Shown here piece after piece: positions 20,745-30,864 of a DNA stretch of 64,000 nt; the first letter of the stretch is position 1, and each line of letters begins with the position of its first letter. The position numbers and the translations under genes are program-made. The stretch spans positions 109,474-173,473 of the forward strand of contig CACIXF010000002.1 in NCBI GenBank assembly GCA_902590535.1. The letters are read 5' to 3'. Under the pieces are notes generated by a model. The model did no database searches. It was not told the origin of the DNA and was given only the letters and a program-made list of their open reading frames with translations. The DNA is from an uncultured Pelagibacteraceae bacterium (GTDB taxonomy: Bacteria; Pseudomonadota; Alphaproteobacteria; Pelagibacterales; Pelagibacteraceae).

Positions 20745-23588
20745 TTAATGTAATCCTTTCAGATCTTTTACTATGTCGTTGAATCCTGTCGCAAGTGAGG
20801 CCTTAACCATTAAATAATCATTATTATTTAAATCTTTTCCAATCAATTCAATAATTTGAGATTTGTTTAATAAAATTCTGCCTTTTTTTGCTTTTGAGAT
20901 ACCTGCAAATAATATAGATGCCATTTTACCTTTGACAAACACTTTATCTATCTTGGTTTGATTAATTATTGGAGCAATAGATTGATGAAGTTTTTTAGAA
21001 TGACTACCTAGCTCTAACATGTCACCAATTAGTAAATATTTATTTGATTTTTTTGAGTTTATTTTATCAAAATTTTTTATTGCTGATTTTAATGATAGGG
21101 GATTTGAATTATAACTTTGATCAATTAAATTAATTTTTTTATTATTGAATTTTATTACAGAATGGTCCCCTCTTCCCCCAGGAATTTTAAAATTGAGAAA
21201 AATATTTTCATTTAGATTAAATATATTTTTATAAATACTGATAACTGCTAAAGCAGAAAGTGTATTGTATATATTGTTTTGAAAATCGTTAGATAATGCA
21301 AAATACTTTTTTTTATTATTTAATCTAATATTAATTCTAAAATTTTTTCCAAAGGTTTTTATATTAATTAATTTAATATCTGATTTCTGACTTTTAATTC
21401 CAAAAGAAACTACTTTAACTTTATTTTCTATGGCAATTTTTTTATGCAATTGAAAAAAGCTGTCATCTGCGTTTAATACAGCATAACCATTAGGTTTTAT
21501 ATTGTTAATTATTTCAGATTTAGCCAAAGCAATTTGTTTAATATTTTTAAAATTTTTAGCATGTGCATAATTTATATTTGTTATTACTCCAACATCTGGT
21601 TCTATTATTTTTGATAAATAATCAATTTCACCTTTTTTATCCATTCCAATTTCTAAAACTCCAAATTCATCATTTTGTTTTATATTAAAAAGACTTAAAG
21701 GAACTCCAAATTTATTGTTGTAAGATTTTGGAGAAATACTTACTTTTGAAATTTTACTTAGTACATTGCCCAGCAATTCTTTAAGTGTAGTTTTTCCACA
21801 ACTGCCTGTAATAGCTATAATATTTGTATCAATACTTTTTCTGAAAGTTTTTGAAATATCTGTTAAGAATTTTAAAGTATTTCTTACTTTAATTTGTCGA
21901 CTTTTATTTAATTTATTTTGAATTTTATTTACTACAGCTAACGATGCTTTTCTTCTGAATGATTGTGAAACAAATTTATTACCATCATTTTTTTTCCCCT
22001 TAATAGCAAAAAAAATATCATTTTTAGTAACTTCTTTAGAATTAATTCTGGCCACTTTTAAAGATATAGATGTAGGCACTTTTTTGATTTTAGCTGCTTC
22101 TTTAACTAAATTTAATTTTAAACTATTTGATAAATTATTGTTTTTATTTTTAATTGTATTCAAAATTACTTTACGATCAGAAAAGAAAATTTTCTTAATT
22201 CCAATATCTTGGGTTTTTTCGTGGCCTTTTCCAGCAACTAACAAAATATCCCCTGAGTTTAAATTATGAATAGCTTGAGTAATTGCTATTGCTCTATTGG
22301 GTGTTTCGGTAATTCTCTTTTTTTTAATCCCTTTTTTTATATCTTTTCTTATTTTTTGAGGATTTTCAAATCTAGGGTTATCATTTGTAAGTACAATACT
22401 ATCTGCGTATTCACTCGCTATTTTTCCCATTTTTGATCTTTTGTTTTGATCTCTATTTCCTCCACAACCAAATAGAACTGTGATTTTTTTATTAGTAAAT
22501 TGCTCTCTAAGATTTAAAAGACACGTTTTTAAAGCGTCAGGTGTATGAGCATAATCAAGAATTACTTTTGATTGATTTTTAATTTTACCAATTTTTTCAA
22601 ACCTACCCTCAACTGGTTTTAATTTTGGAATTGTATTTAATATTTTATCTAAACTAATACCGCTATATTTTGCTGCAATTATTGCCATCAAAACATTTTT
22701 TAATTGTATTTTTCCAATTAAATTTAAATTTATATCCCTTATTGAGCTATTTATTTTAATTCTAAGAAATTGACCCTCTCCTTTAAAATTATGAGATAAA
22801 AGCTCTAGATTATTTTTCTTATCATTAAGTGTATGCAATTTTAATTTCCTATTAATTGCAATTTTTTTTATGTTTTTAAACTCAGGTATTAATTGATCTG
22901 TAATTACATTTCCTCTTTTCGATATTAGCTTTTCAAATAAATAAAGTTTTGCATTTAAATAGTTGTTTAAATTTTTATGATAATCAAGATGATCATGGGA
23001 TAGATTGGTAAATATACCTGAATTAAACTTTAAACCATCTAATCTATTTTGCTTTAAACCATGGCTTGAGGCTTCCATAATTACATTTTCTATTTTTTGA
23101 TTTTTTAACTTGCTTAATATTTTGGCTAATTTAATTGGATCTATTGTGGTATTAGATAAATTTAAATTAATACTTTTTGATTTAACACCTAGTGTGCCAA
23201 TTGAAGCAACTTTTTTATTATTAAATTTCAATATTTGATAATAAAAATCTGCAACTGATGATTTCCCATTTGTACCAGTAACTGCAATTAAATTTTTTGG
23301 TTTTTTATTATAAATTTTAAAAGCGGTTTCAGCTAATAATTTTCTTATATTATTTGTATGAATATACAAAATTCCATTTTGGAATTGATTTGTTTTTCTT
23401 TCGGTTACAATAATTTTAGATCCTTTTTTAATTGCTTTAGAAATAAATTTATTACCATCAATATTATTTCCTTTGATTGCAAAAAAAATATTATTTTTCT
23501 TAATATTCTTCGTGTCGAATGAAATTCCTGAAAAAGAAAAATTTCTATAATTTTTATTTATGTTATTAAAGTAGTTTCCTAGAAGCAT
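20745..23588 (-). CDS. murE-murF: Bifunctional MurE-MurF fusion (UDP-MurNAc-tripeptide synthetase / UDP-MurNAc-pentapeptide synthetase)
   Basis: One 947-aa ORF with two Mur ligase modules: VTGTNGKSSVADFY...TNLSHDHLDYH...DNPR (MurE) and ITGSCGKTTLKELL...NINYAHAKNF...IDQSYNSNPLSLKSAI (MurF). Confidence 0.95.
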   Translation of the reverse strand: MLLGNYFNNINKNYRNFSFSGISFDTKNIKKNNIFFAIKGNNIDGNKFISKAIKKGSKIIVTERKTNQFQNGILYIHTNNIRKLLAETAFKIYNKKPKNLIAVTGTNGKSSVADFYYQILKFNNKKVASIGTLGVKSKSINLNLSNTTIDPIKLAKILSKLKNQKIENVIMEASSHGLKQNRLDGLKFNSGIFTNLSHDHLDYHKNLNNYLNAKLYLFEKLISKRGNVITDQLIPEFKNIKKIAINRKLKLHTLNDKKNNLELLSHNFKGEGQFLRIKINSSIRDINLNLIGKIQLKNVLMAIIAAKYSGISLDKILNTIPKLKPVEGRFEKIGKIKNQSKVILDYAHTPDALKTCLLNLREQFTNKKITVLFGCGGNRDQNKRSKMGKIASEYADSIVLTNDNPRFENPQKIRKDIKKGIKKKRITETPNRAIAITQAIHNLNSGDILLVAGKGHEKTQDIGIKKIFFSDRKVILNTIKNKNNNLSNSLKLNLVKEAAKIKKVPTSISLKVARINSKEVTKNDIFFAIKGKKNDGNKFVSQSFRRKASLAVVNKIQNKLNKSRQIKVRNTLKFLTDISKTFRKSIDTNIIAITGSCGKTTLKELLGNVLSKISKVSISPKSYNNKFGVPLSLFNIKQNDEFGVLEIGMDKKGEIDYLSKIIEPDVGVITNINYAHAKNFKNIKQIALAKSEIINNIKPNGYAVLNADDSFFQLHKKIAIENKVKVVSFGIKSQKSDIKLINIKTFGKNFRINIRLNNKKKYFALSNDFQNNIYNTLSALAVISIYKNIFNLNENIFLNFKIPGGRGDHSVIKFNNKKINLIDQSYNSNPLSLKSAIKNFDKINSKKSNKYLLIGDMLELGSHSKKLHQSIAPIINQTKIDKVFVKGKMASILFAGISKAKKGRILLNKSQIIELIGKDLNNNDYLMVKASLATGFNDIVKDLKGLH

Positions 23589-23590
23589 AA

Positions 23591-25279
23591 TTAATTAACC
23601 TCTATATATTTTGTGGCTAAAATAGGCCCGATTTTATCTATGACTTTTCCAGCTACCTCTACCGAGGTCCAGCCAGCAGTATTATAAAGTGTACCCTTCC
23701 ACCCTCCTTTTCGATGTCTATACTTATAATAATAATCTTTAGATTTTTTTGGAGTATCTAGCATTACAACAAAAACAAATTGTGGATTTGATGTGGGAAA
23801 AATGGAAGCAAAAGTATTTATTTTTGCCTCAGAATATGCTCCTCCCTCAGGTTGATCAGCAGTTCCTGTTTTTCCACCAATTTCATAATTTTGAACATCT
23901 GCAAATTTAGCTGTCCCTTCCTCAGTATTTACAATTTTTCTTAAAGCGCTAACAACTTGTTCTGAAATACCTTTATTTAATATTCTTTTATTTTTTTTAT
24001 TAAAATTATTTTCTTTATAAATTAATGTTGGCTTAATTTCATACCCACCATTTGACAAAACTGAATAACCTTTTGCCAATTGAAGAATTGTAGTTGCTAT
24101 TCCATGTCCAAAAGAAGCTGTAGCTAATCTGCATTTTCCAAAATCATAATTTTTTTGTGGAGCAACTTCTTGAATATCAAAATCAATATCACTTAAAACA
24201 CCAACTTTTTCTAAAAATAATTTAAATTTTTCTGAGCCAACTTTTTGGGCAATTCTTACCGATCCTATATTTCCAGATCTAACTAAAATTTGCTCTGCAG
24301 TTAAATTTGATGGTATTTCATTATCGTACTCACCTATTCTGTATTTGTCACATTTAATTGATTTGGGTAAATCTAAAAATTCAGTATCTGGTTTAATTAC
24401 CTTTTCATTTAAGGCGCTAGCGAAAGTAAATGCTTTAAACACAGACCCAAGTTCATATGTTCCTTTAGTTACCCTGTTAATATAGTTTACATCTGTAATA
24501 TTTTGTCTTTCATTTGGATTAAAATCTGGCAAAGAAACTAATGATAAAATATTGCCATTATTAACATCCATTAAAATAGCTGCACTACCTTTGCTTTTAA
24601 AAATTTCCTGATATTTAATTAATTCTTTTCTAATTAAAAATTGAATATCTTTATCTAATGTAAGTTTAATTGACTCTTTAGATTTTATAAGTTCATCATT
24701 TAACGATTTTTCTAATCCAGAAACACCATTATTATCATCATCTATCTGACCTAAAACATGACTAAAAAGATTTTTTTGTGGATACATTCTTAAAACTCTT
24801 TCTTCTGGAACTAAAGATTTGTCCCCTAATTTCATTATTTTTTCATAATTTTCCTCTGAAATTTTCTTCTCTAAATAAAAAAATTTCTTAGTTTTTATTT
24901 TTTTTTTAATTTCATCAAAATTTTTATCAGGAAAAATAATATTTAAGCTGAGAAGTAATTTTTTTTCATTGATTATATCTGAAGTTTTTAAACCAATATC
25001 AACCGATTTAACTGTCTTAGCTAAATAATTTCCATTAACGTCTATGATGTCTGCTCGATAAAGCTGATTTTTAGATATAGGAAAATTATTTATTTCTAAT
25101 TTACTCTTTCGTGAACCTAAGTGAACTAGGTGTATTGTATAAATTAAATATATAATAAAAAAAACAAAAAAAATAAAAGCTACACGATTAAATTGAATAT
25201 TTAATCCATTTTCTTTTTTCTTAAATATAAAATCACTTTTGTAGTCTTCTATGGTTAATTTCAATTTGTTATCAGCCAT
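23591..25279 (-). CDS. ftsI: Peptidoglycan D,D-transpeptidase FtsI (PBP3)
   Basis: Single TM; YELGSVFKAFTFASAL (SxxK), VRSGNIGSVR (SxN), GKTGTADQ (KTG). Confidence 0.95.
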   Translation of the reverse strand: MADNKLKLTIEDYKSDFIFKKKENGLNIQFNRVAFIFFVFFIIYLIYTIHLVHLGSRKSKLEINNFPISKNQLYRADIIDVNGNYLAKTVKSVDIGLKTSDIINEKKLLLSLNIIFPDKNFDEIKKKIKTKKFFYLEKKISEENYEKIMKLGDKSLVPEERVLRMYPQKNLFSHVLGQIDDDNNGVSGLEKSLNDELIKSKESIKLTLDKDIQFLIRKELIKYQEIFKSKGSAAILMDVNNGNILSLVSLPDFNPNERQNITDVNYINRVTKGTYELGSVFKAFTFASALNEKVIKPDTEFLDLPKSIKCDKYRIGEYDNEIPSNLTAEQILVRSGNIGSVRIAQKVGSEKFKLFLEKVGVLSDIDFDIQEVAPQKNYDFGKCRLATASFGHGIATTILQLAKGYSVLSNGGYEIKPTLIYKENNFNKKNKRILNKGISEQVVSALRKIVNTEEGTAKFADVQNYEIGGKTGTADQPEGGAYSEAKINTFASIFPTSNPQFVFVVMLDTPKKSKDYYYKYRHRKGGWKGTLYNTAGWTSVEVAGKVIDKIGPILATKYIEVN

Positions 25280-25584
25280 TACTCTATAATAATTTTAAAA
25301 TTTTGAATTTTATTTATATCATCTGAAATATTGTAGATTTTTATCTCGTTTATATTTTTTTGAATTAAGTCATCCTCAAAATACTGTGATTGATATTCAA
25401 TTAATCTTTCTGCAGAAGTTAAATAATCATACTCCAAGGATACATTTTCAAATTCAGAATTTAAAACTCTAATATTTTCTTTTGCTGTAAATATTTCATC
25501 TTCAATTTGTTTAGTCGTATTTTTTATTATTGCAGTTGATAGGACTAAGAAAAAAATAACTAGAGCTAAAGCAAACTTTTTCAC
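25279..25584 (-). CDS. ftsL: Cell division protein FtsL
   Basis: 101 aa bitopic coiled-coil protein between rsmH and ftsI. Confidence 0.7.
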   Translation of the reverse strand: MKKFALALVIFFLVLSTAIIKNTTKQIEDEIFTAKENIRVLNSEFENVSLEYDYLTSAERLIEYQSQYFEDDLIQKNINEIKIYNISDDINKIQNFKIIIE

Positions 25585-26591
25585 AGTTTGTCTCCATAAT
25601 TTTCAATTTCAATATAATTTCTGAATTGCTCCTCTATATCAGTATCAAAATTGTAAAAATCATTCTTTTTTATTACATATCTAAATTTAGCAGATCTAGA
25701 TGATGGATTTTCATTTACCTCTTCAACTGAAGGGGTTATTGGTTTTTTTTGAATTAAATTAAATAATGTTTCTGCTTGTTTTACAACAGGGCTATATCGT
25801 GAAATACTTTTATTTTCAGAAAGACTTTTAAAAAAATATTTTACTATTTTATCTTCTAAAGAATGAAATGTAACTACGCCTAAAATACCACCTTTTTTTA
25901 AAACTTTGGTGGCATTAATTAATCCAAAAATTAATTCACTTATCTCTTTGTTTACAAATATTCTAAGAGCCTGAAAAACCTTGGTTGCATTATGAACTTT
26001 AAAATTTTTTCTTTTCTTTGATTTATCAATAATTTCAACTAAAATTTTTGTATCAATTTTATTTTTTAATCTCTCTTTTATAATATTTCGTGCAATGTAT
26101 TTTGCTTCTTTTTCATCTCCAAAAAATTTAAAAATCTTTTCTAATTCTTTTTCATCAAGTTTATTAATTGTGTCTTCTGCTGAAAAATTATTTAAACCTA
26201 GCTGCATATTTAATTTACCATCTGCTTCAAATGATAGTCCTTTTTGTGGGTCTTTAATTTGAGTATAGGAATAACCAAGATCAAAAATTATTCCTCTTAT
26301 ATTTTCGTTTTTAAGTTTTAAATTATTTATTTGACTAAATTTAATATTTTTAAAAATAAATCTATCTTCAAAACTTTCTTTTAATTGATTAGCAATTTTT
26401 GCACTCTCTATATCTCTATCTAGAGCTAGTACTTTTGTATTTTTAAAATCTAAGATTTTTTTGGTATAGCCACCTTGACCAAAGGTACAATCGATAAATG
26501 TGCCACCATGTTGAGGGGAAATAACGCTAATAATTTCTTTTAGCAGTACCGGATAATGCTTTTGCATTTTCGGTACTATGGTGGCGTCCAT
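25581..26591 (-). CDS. rsmH: 16S rRNA (cytosine(1402)-N(4))-methyltransferase RsmH
   Basis: [60 protein letters not shown]. Confidence 0.96.
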   Translation of the reverse strand: MDATIVPKMQKHYPVLLKEIISVISPQHGGTFIDCTFGQGGYTKKILDFKNTKVLALDRDIESAKIANQLKESFEDRFIFKNIKFSQINNLKLKNENIRGIIFDLGYSYTQIKDPQKGLSFEADGKLNMQLGLNNFSAEDTINKLDEKELEKIFKFFGDEKEAKYIARNIIKERLKNKIDTKILVEIIDKSKKRKNFKVHNATKVFQALRIFVNKEISELIFGLINATKVLKKGGILGVVTFHSLEDKIVKYFFKSLSENKSISRYSPVVKQAETLFNLIQKKPITPSVEEVNENPSSRSAKFRYVIKKNDFYNFDTDIEEQFRNYIEIENYGDKL

Positions 26592-26609
26592 TTATTTCTT
26601 GAAAGACCA

Positions 26610-28091
26610 TTAATTTTTTTGTCTTCTTAAGAATGCTGGTATCTCAAGATCATCTTCTTCCTCATGGTCAGAAGATAAAAGTTCATCTGAACTTGAGGTT
26701 TCAGTTTCTGAACTGAATAAGTCTGGCGCATCAGAATCAACTCCAAATTCTTTAAGATCATTAGAAACCTCTTCATTAATATTATTCTCTTGGGTTTCTT
26801 CATTATTAGTTTCCAAAGCCTCTTGCGCAAAAGATTTTTCCATTTCATTAACTGAATTATCTTCAACTATACTTTCACTTTCCATGCTAGTATTTTGAAC
26901 AACTTCCTCATTCATCATTTGATTGTGAGAACTTTCGGTTTGTTGTTCTTGGATAATCTCATTTTCAAGCTTTAAAGCATTAGCACCATGTGTAATTGGA
27001 TTTGACGCTGTTGTGTTTGAAAAATTGAAAGATTGAGAGGATCCCATGTTTGAAAAATCAGAATAACCAGGATTACGGTTTTGAATTCTATGAACCATAT
27101 TTACTACTGATTTTGATTCAGGTTGTTGACCGTCTAATGAGGTTGCAACAATTGAAACTCTCATTTTTCCATCAAGTTCTGTATCAGTAATTGCACCAAT
27201 AATTAATTCTGCTTCAGGATCAACTTCAGCTCTAACTTTATTTACGGCCTCATCAACTTCAAAAAGTTTAAGGTCTTTACCACCTGTAATATTTACCAAT
27301 AAACCTTTTGCACCTTTTAAAGTATAGTCATCTATTAATGGATTGCTGATTGCCATTTCAGCAGCTTTTAGAGCTCTACCTTCTCCTTCAGCTTCTCCTG
27401 TTCCCATCATAGCTTTACCCATTGCTGCCATAACAGTTTCAACATCAGCAAAATCTAAGTTGATTAAACCAGGTCTAACCATCAAATCAGTTATGCTTTG
27501 AACACCATGCATTAAAACATTATTTGAGAGGTTAAATGATTCTTCAAAAGTTGTCTGTTCATTAGCTATTTTGAATAAATTTTGGTTAGGAATAACAATT
27601 ATAGTATCAACATGTTTTCTTAACTCTTCTAAACCTTGTTGTGCTCTTCTCATTCTAGAGGGGCCTTCATATAAAAATGGAAGAGTCACAACACCTACAG
27701 TCAAAATGTTTAATTCTTTAGCAGCTCTTGCGATGACATGAGCAGCACCAGTGCCCGTTCCACCACCCATACCAGCTGCAATAAAAACCATGTTTGCACC
27801 TTGAAGTGTATTTACAATTTCATTTAAAGATTCGTCAGCTGCAGCTTGTCCAATATCAAGTTTTGCTCCTGCTCCTAAACCTTTTGTTAGATTTAAACCA
27901 ATTTGAATTCTTGTTTTAGCTTTGCTTAATTTTAAATCTTGAGCATCTGTATTAACAGCAATAAATTCTACTCCTTGTAGATTATTTTCAATCATTTCAT
28001 TAATTGCATTTCCGCCTGCTCCACCAACTCCTAATACTAGTAATCGTGGTTGTAACTCTTTAATTTCTGGTGCCTTAAAGTTAATTGTCAT
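26610..28091 (-). CDS. ftsZ: Cell division GTPase FtsZ with acidic C-terminal linker and conserved C-terminal peptide
   Basis: Tubulin signature [23 protein letters not shown]-terminus [13 protein letters not shown]. Confidence 0.98.
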   Translation of the reverse strand: MTINFKAPEIKELQPRLLVLGVGGAGGNAINEMIENNLQGVEFIAVNTDAQDLKLSKAKTRIQIGLNLTKGLGAGAKLDIGQAAADESLNEIVNTLQGANMVFIAAGMGGGTGTGAAHVIARAAKELNILTVGVVTLPFLYEGPSRMRRAQQGLEELRKHVDTIIVIPNQNLFKIANEQTTFEESFNLSNNVLMHGVQSITDLMVRPGLINLDFADVETVMAAMGKAMMGTGEAEGEGRALKAAEMAISNPLIDDYTLKGAKGLLVNITGGKDLKLFEVDEAVNKVRAEVDPEAELIIGAITDTELDGKMRVSIVATSLDGQQPESKSVVNMVHRIQNRNPGYSDFSNMGSSQSFNFSNTTASNPITHGANALKLENEIIQEQQTESSHNQMMNEEVVQNTSMESESIVEDNSVNEMEKSFAQEALETNNEETQENNINEEVSNDLKEFGVDSDAPDLFSSETETSSSDELLSSDHEEEDDLEIPAFLRRQKN

Positions 28092-28092
28092 C

Positions 28093-28560
28093 TTATTTCC
28101 CCTCGTTGTTGTTTAAGTGTTTTTCCCATTTAAGACTTGCTCGATTTATATTTGCTTTTTTTCTTGCTGATGTCTTAAATTTTTCAAATGTTGCTGGTTC
28201 CCATATTTGGAATGTTTGACCTTGACCAACAAATAACATGCTGTTTTTTATTTTTGCATGTTTCAATAATTTTGATGAAAGGGAGATTCTCCCTTCGCTA
28301 TCAAATTGTAAATTAGTACTTTCTGCTAATATTGATGTAGCAAAGTAATCTCTTTTTTCCTCAAAAGGATTTAAAGAGTCAATTGCTGAAGAAATTTTTT
28401 CAATTCTATCTTGAGAACATGCTTCTATTGAGGAGTTATTAAAAGATGGATAACAAATAACACCGTTGTAACCTAAATTTGATAAATGTGACCTAAAACT
28501 AGCAGGCACTGACACTCTCCCCTTTTTGTCCAATTTGTTCTCGTAAGTTGATAAAAACAT
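28093..28560 (-). CDS. mraZ: Transcriptional regulator MraZ
   Basis: 155 aa; [14 protein letters not shown] and [16 protein letters not shown] AbrB-like repeats. Confidence 0.93.
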   Translation of the reverse strand: MFLSTYENKLDKKGRVSVPASFRSHLSNLGYNGVICYPSFNNSSIEACSQDRIEKISSAIDSLNPFEEKRDYFATSILAESTNLQFDSEGRISLSSKLLKHAKIKNSMLFVGQGQTFQIWEPATFEKFKTSARKKANINRASLKWEKHLNNNEGK

Positions 28561-28588
28561 ATATTTTTAAATTTAAAAATTCCATAAT

Positions 28589-28613
28589 TGGGAATATATG
28601 GGAATATATGGGT
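28589..28613 (-). promoter_or_regulatory. MraZ-type operator: three TGGGN repeats at 10-bp period (28589, 28599, 28609; TGGG on + strand)
   Basis: TGGGAATATATGGGAATATATGGGT directly upstream of mraZ; matches the TGGGN-N5-TGGGN-N5-TGGGN architecture known for MraZ. Confidence 0.8.
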
Positions 28614-28631
28614 ATTTAAAATGATAGTCAA
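28603..28631 (-). promoter_or_regulatory. Predicted sigma70 promoter for mraZ/ftsZ/dcw (TTGACT-17-TATATT)
   Basis: Minus strand TTGACT (28626-28631), 17-nt spacer, TATATT (28603-28608); -10 lies between two TGGGN repeats. Confidence 0.5.
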
Positions 28632-28733
28632 ACTCTGAATTTGGTCAAATTCTGCTTATAGATGCTTGCTTTTGTGATAAGACAATTTATTAAGACGTCT
28701 TTTCCAAATTAATTTTCTTTCTATAAAAAAGTG

Positions 28734-28760
28734 AAAAAGGAGCATAAGTGACTCCATTTT
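28734..28760 (-). terminator. Putative intrinsic terminator downstream of rnpB
   Basis: Minus strand GGAG-TCACTTATG-CTCC followed by TTTTT. Confidence 0.45.
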
Positions 28761-28813
28761 GAATTAAAATGAAATTACTTGTTCAATATTAAAATTTATA
28801 CTTTTAATGAATA

Positions 28814-29170
28814 TGCCAGATAAACTATAAGCCGGGTTCTGTCATTTAAACTTATCATTTGTCTAGGCTTAAGATCACTCTTAAGCTCAAGCAACTAACC
28901 CTGATGACTAGCCAAGGACGGCTTTTAGTTTTTCAACAATGTCATCTCTACTTAGTCTTGCTCTCAGTGGGGTTTTCCAGCGTTCATTGTTACCAATAGA
29001 ACCGGTGTGCTCTTACCACACCTTTTCACCCTTGCCATGTTATGGCGGTTTATTTTCTGTGGCACTATCCCTGGGGTTTCCCCCGCCAGGTATTACCTGG
29101 CACTGTGTCCTTGTAGAGCCCGGACTTTCCTCTTTAAAATAAATTAAAGTGATAAGTCATTTATCTGGCA
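28814..29170 (-). ncRNA. rnpB: RNase P RNA (bacterial type A-like)
   Basis: Minus strand begins TGCCAGATAAATGAC, contains GAGGAAAGTCCGGGCTC and ends GACAGAACCCGGCTTATAGTTTATCTGGCA; ends are complementary (P1). Confidence 0.93.
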
Positions 29171-29175
29171 GGTTG

Positions 29176-29203
29176 AATTTATTACTTTGCTTTAAATTTT
29201 CAA
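29176..29203 (-). promoter_or_regulatory. Predicted rnpB promoter (TTGAAA-16-TAAATT)
   Basis: Minus strand hexamers with 16-nt spacer ending 5 nt before the predicted RNA 5' end. Confidence 0.45.
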
Positions 29204-29209
29204 GAACAA

Positions 29210-29947
29210 TTATTTTAATTTGTTTGCAAGATTTTTGCTTATTATTAGGCATTCTTTATCAATAATACCATTAATCAGCTCTTGCCTAAATCTTCTTTGA
29301 AATGCACTTGTAAGCATATTAATTAATTTATTATGTTTTTTTGTTAGATTTTTTGTATAACCAATTTTTCTTAAATTTCTTAAAAAGTTACTTTTATCTA
29401 ATTGAGAAACTTTTTGGTTCCTGAGTTTTAAAAGAATTTTTTTATTTACTGTATGCCAATAACCAATATTTTTTTTAGATAAATATTGCCATGGAAATTT
29501 TTCTCCAGGGTCTATTTTTCTTTCTGGAGCAATATCTGAATGACCAAGAATAAAATTATATTTGATTTTATATTTCTTCATTAAATATTTGCTAAGCTTC
29601 AAAACTGATTTGATTTGTTGAGAAGTGAATTTTGTATATTTATAATCATGTCCAGAATTACTTATTTCAATTCCAATAGAATATTTATTTAAAGATTTAA
29701 AATTTTTCCAATTAGAAACTCCAGCATGCCAAGCAATATAAGGTTCAGGGACCAATGTTAATATTTCTCCATTTTTTTTTATAAAGAAATGACTACTCAC
29801 TTTTGACGTGTAATTTGTTAATTTATTAATTGAATCAATTTCTTTTTTCATTCCAGTGTAATGAAAAATAATAAATTTAATTTCTTTATTTTTTCTTTTT
29901 TTTAAATCAAAGTTTGGAGAATAATTCAGAGTTGTGTTTATACTCAT
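29210..29947 (-). CDS. N-acetylmuramoyl-L-alanine amidase, AmpD/AmiD-like (Amidase_2)
   Basis: FIIFHYTGM, SSHFFIKKNGEI, AWHAGVSNWKN, NSIGIEISN-like, ILGHSDIAPERKIDPGEKFPW. Confidence 0.88.
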   Translation of the reverse strand: MSINTTLNYSPNFDLKKRKNKEIKFIIFHYTGMKKEIDSINKLTNYTSKVSSHFFIKKNGEILTLVPEPYIAWHAGVSNWKNFKSLNKYSIGIEISNSGHDYKYTKFTSQQIKSVLKLSKYLMKKYKIKYNFILGHSDIAPERKIDPGEKFPWQYLSKKNIGYWHTVNKKILLKLRNQKVSQLDKSNFLRNLRKIGYTKNLTKKHNKLINMLTSAFQRRFRQELINGIIDKECLIISKNLANKLK

Positions 29948-30045
29948 ATTAGGTTGAATTTTAGACTATTTATAAACACTTTGTAGACATTTTTTAAAAT
30001 TAAATGTTAATTTACAATGTACGCTTATATATTATATAATTAATC

Positions 30046-30843
30046 ATGTTGAGAAAACTACTAATAATATTCATTTCTATTTTTTTAATAGCATTTAATG
30101 CTTATGCTGGATCTGATGGAGAATTGGTTTTAAAAAAAGACAAACCTGAAGAAATAAAAGACTGTTTTGAAAAATTAAATAGAGCAACTTTTAAATTTAA
30201 CCAAGGTCTTGATAAAGCAGTTATTAAACCGATTGCAGAAGGATATAGAAAATTACCTGATCCACTGCAAAGAGGCACAAGCAATGCAGTTAAAAACTTA
30301 TCTAATCTAATAACGATACCAAATAATATTTTACAAGGAGATATAAAAAATGCCATGATAAATACTGGTAGACTTGTTGTTAATTCCACGATTGGATTGC
30401 TAGGTACTATAGATGTTGCTAACAAAATGGGTTTTCCAAAATATGAAAAAGAAGATTATGGACAAACTTTAGGGAAATGGGGTGTGGGCCCAGGTTGCTA
30501 TTTAGTTCTTCCTGTTTTAGGACCATCAACAATTAGAGACACGGCAGGCTCTTTTGCAAATATTTTAGGGGGAGATCCTTGGTACAATGCTTCAGTTCAT
30601 GGTAATAATGAATTTTTAAGTGAGGGTCTTTACATAACATCAAAAGCTTTAAGTGGTATCGATTTTAGAGCAGATAATTTGGAATCATTCGATAATCTTG
30701 AAAAAAATTCAATAGACTTTTATGCTTCTTTAAAAAGTTTATATATACAAGATAGAGAAAACAAAATTAAGAACAATCAAAGAGGAAACATCGAAGTTTT
30801 ATATAAAGATGAGGAAGACTGGGAAGAAATAGATAATAAATAA
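30046..30843 (+). CDS. mlaA: MlaA/VacJ family lipid-asymmetry protein
   Basis: CFEKLNRATFKFNQGLDKAVIKPIAEGYRKLPDPLQRG; DYGQTLGKWGVGPGCYLVLPVLGPSTIRD. Confidence 0.92.
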   Translation: MLRKLLIIFISIFLIAFNAYAGSDGELVLKKDKPEEIKDCFEKLNRATFKFNQGLDKAVIKPIAEGYRKLPDPLQRGTSNAVKNLSNLITIPNNILQGDIKNAMINTGRLVVNSTIGLLGTIDVANKMGFPKYEKEDYGQTLGKWGVGPGCYLVLPVLGPSTIRDTAGSFANILGGDPWYNASVHGNNEFLSEGLYITSKALSGIDFRADNLESFDNLEKNSIDFYASLKSLYIQDRENKIKNNQRGNIEVLYKDEEDWEEIDNK

Positions 30844-30864
30844 TTTTTAAATTTAATCAAAAGT

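Noticed and set aside
26627-26866. 79-aa minus-strand ORF in an alternate frame of ftsZ
   Set aside because: Frame-shifted reading of the FtsZ low-complexity acidic linker (gives K/M-rich peptide); no independent coding evidence.
28939-29142. 67-aa plus-strand ORF
   Set aside because: Lies entirely inside rnpB on the opposite strand; RNase P RNA signatures explain the sequence.
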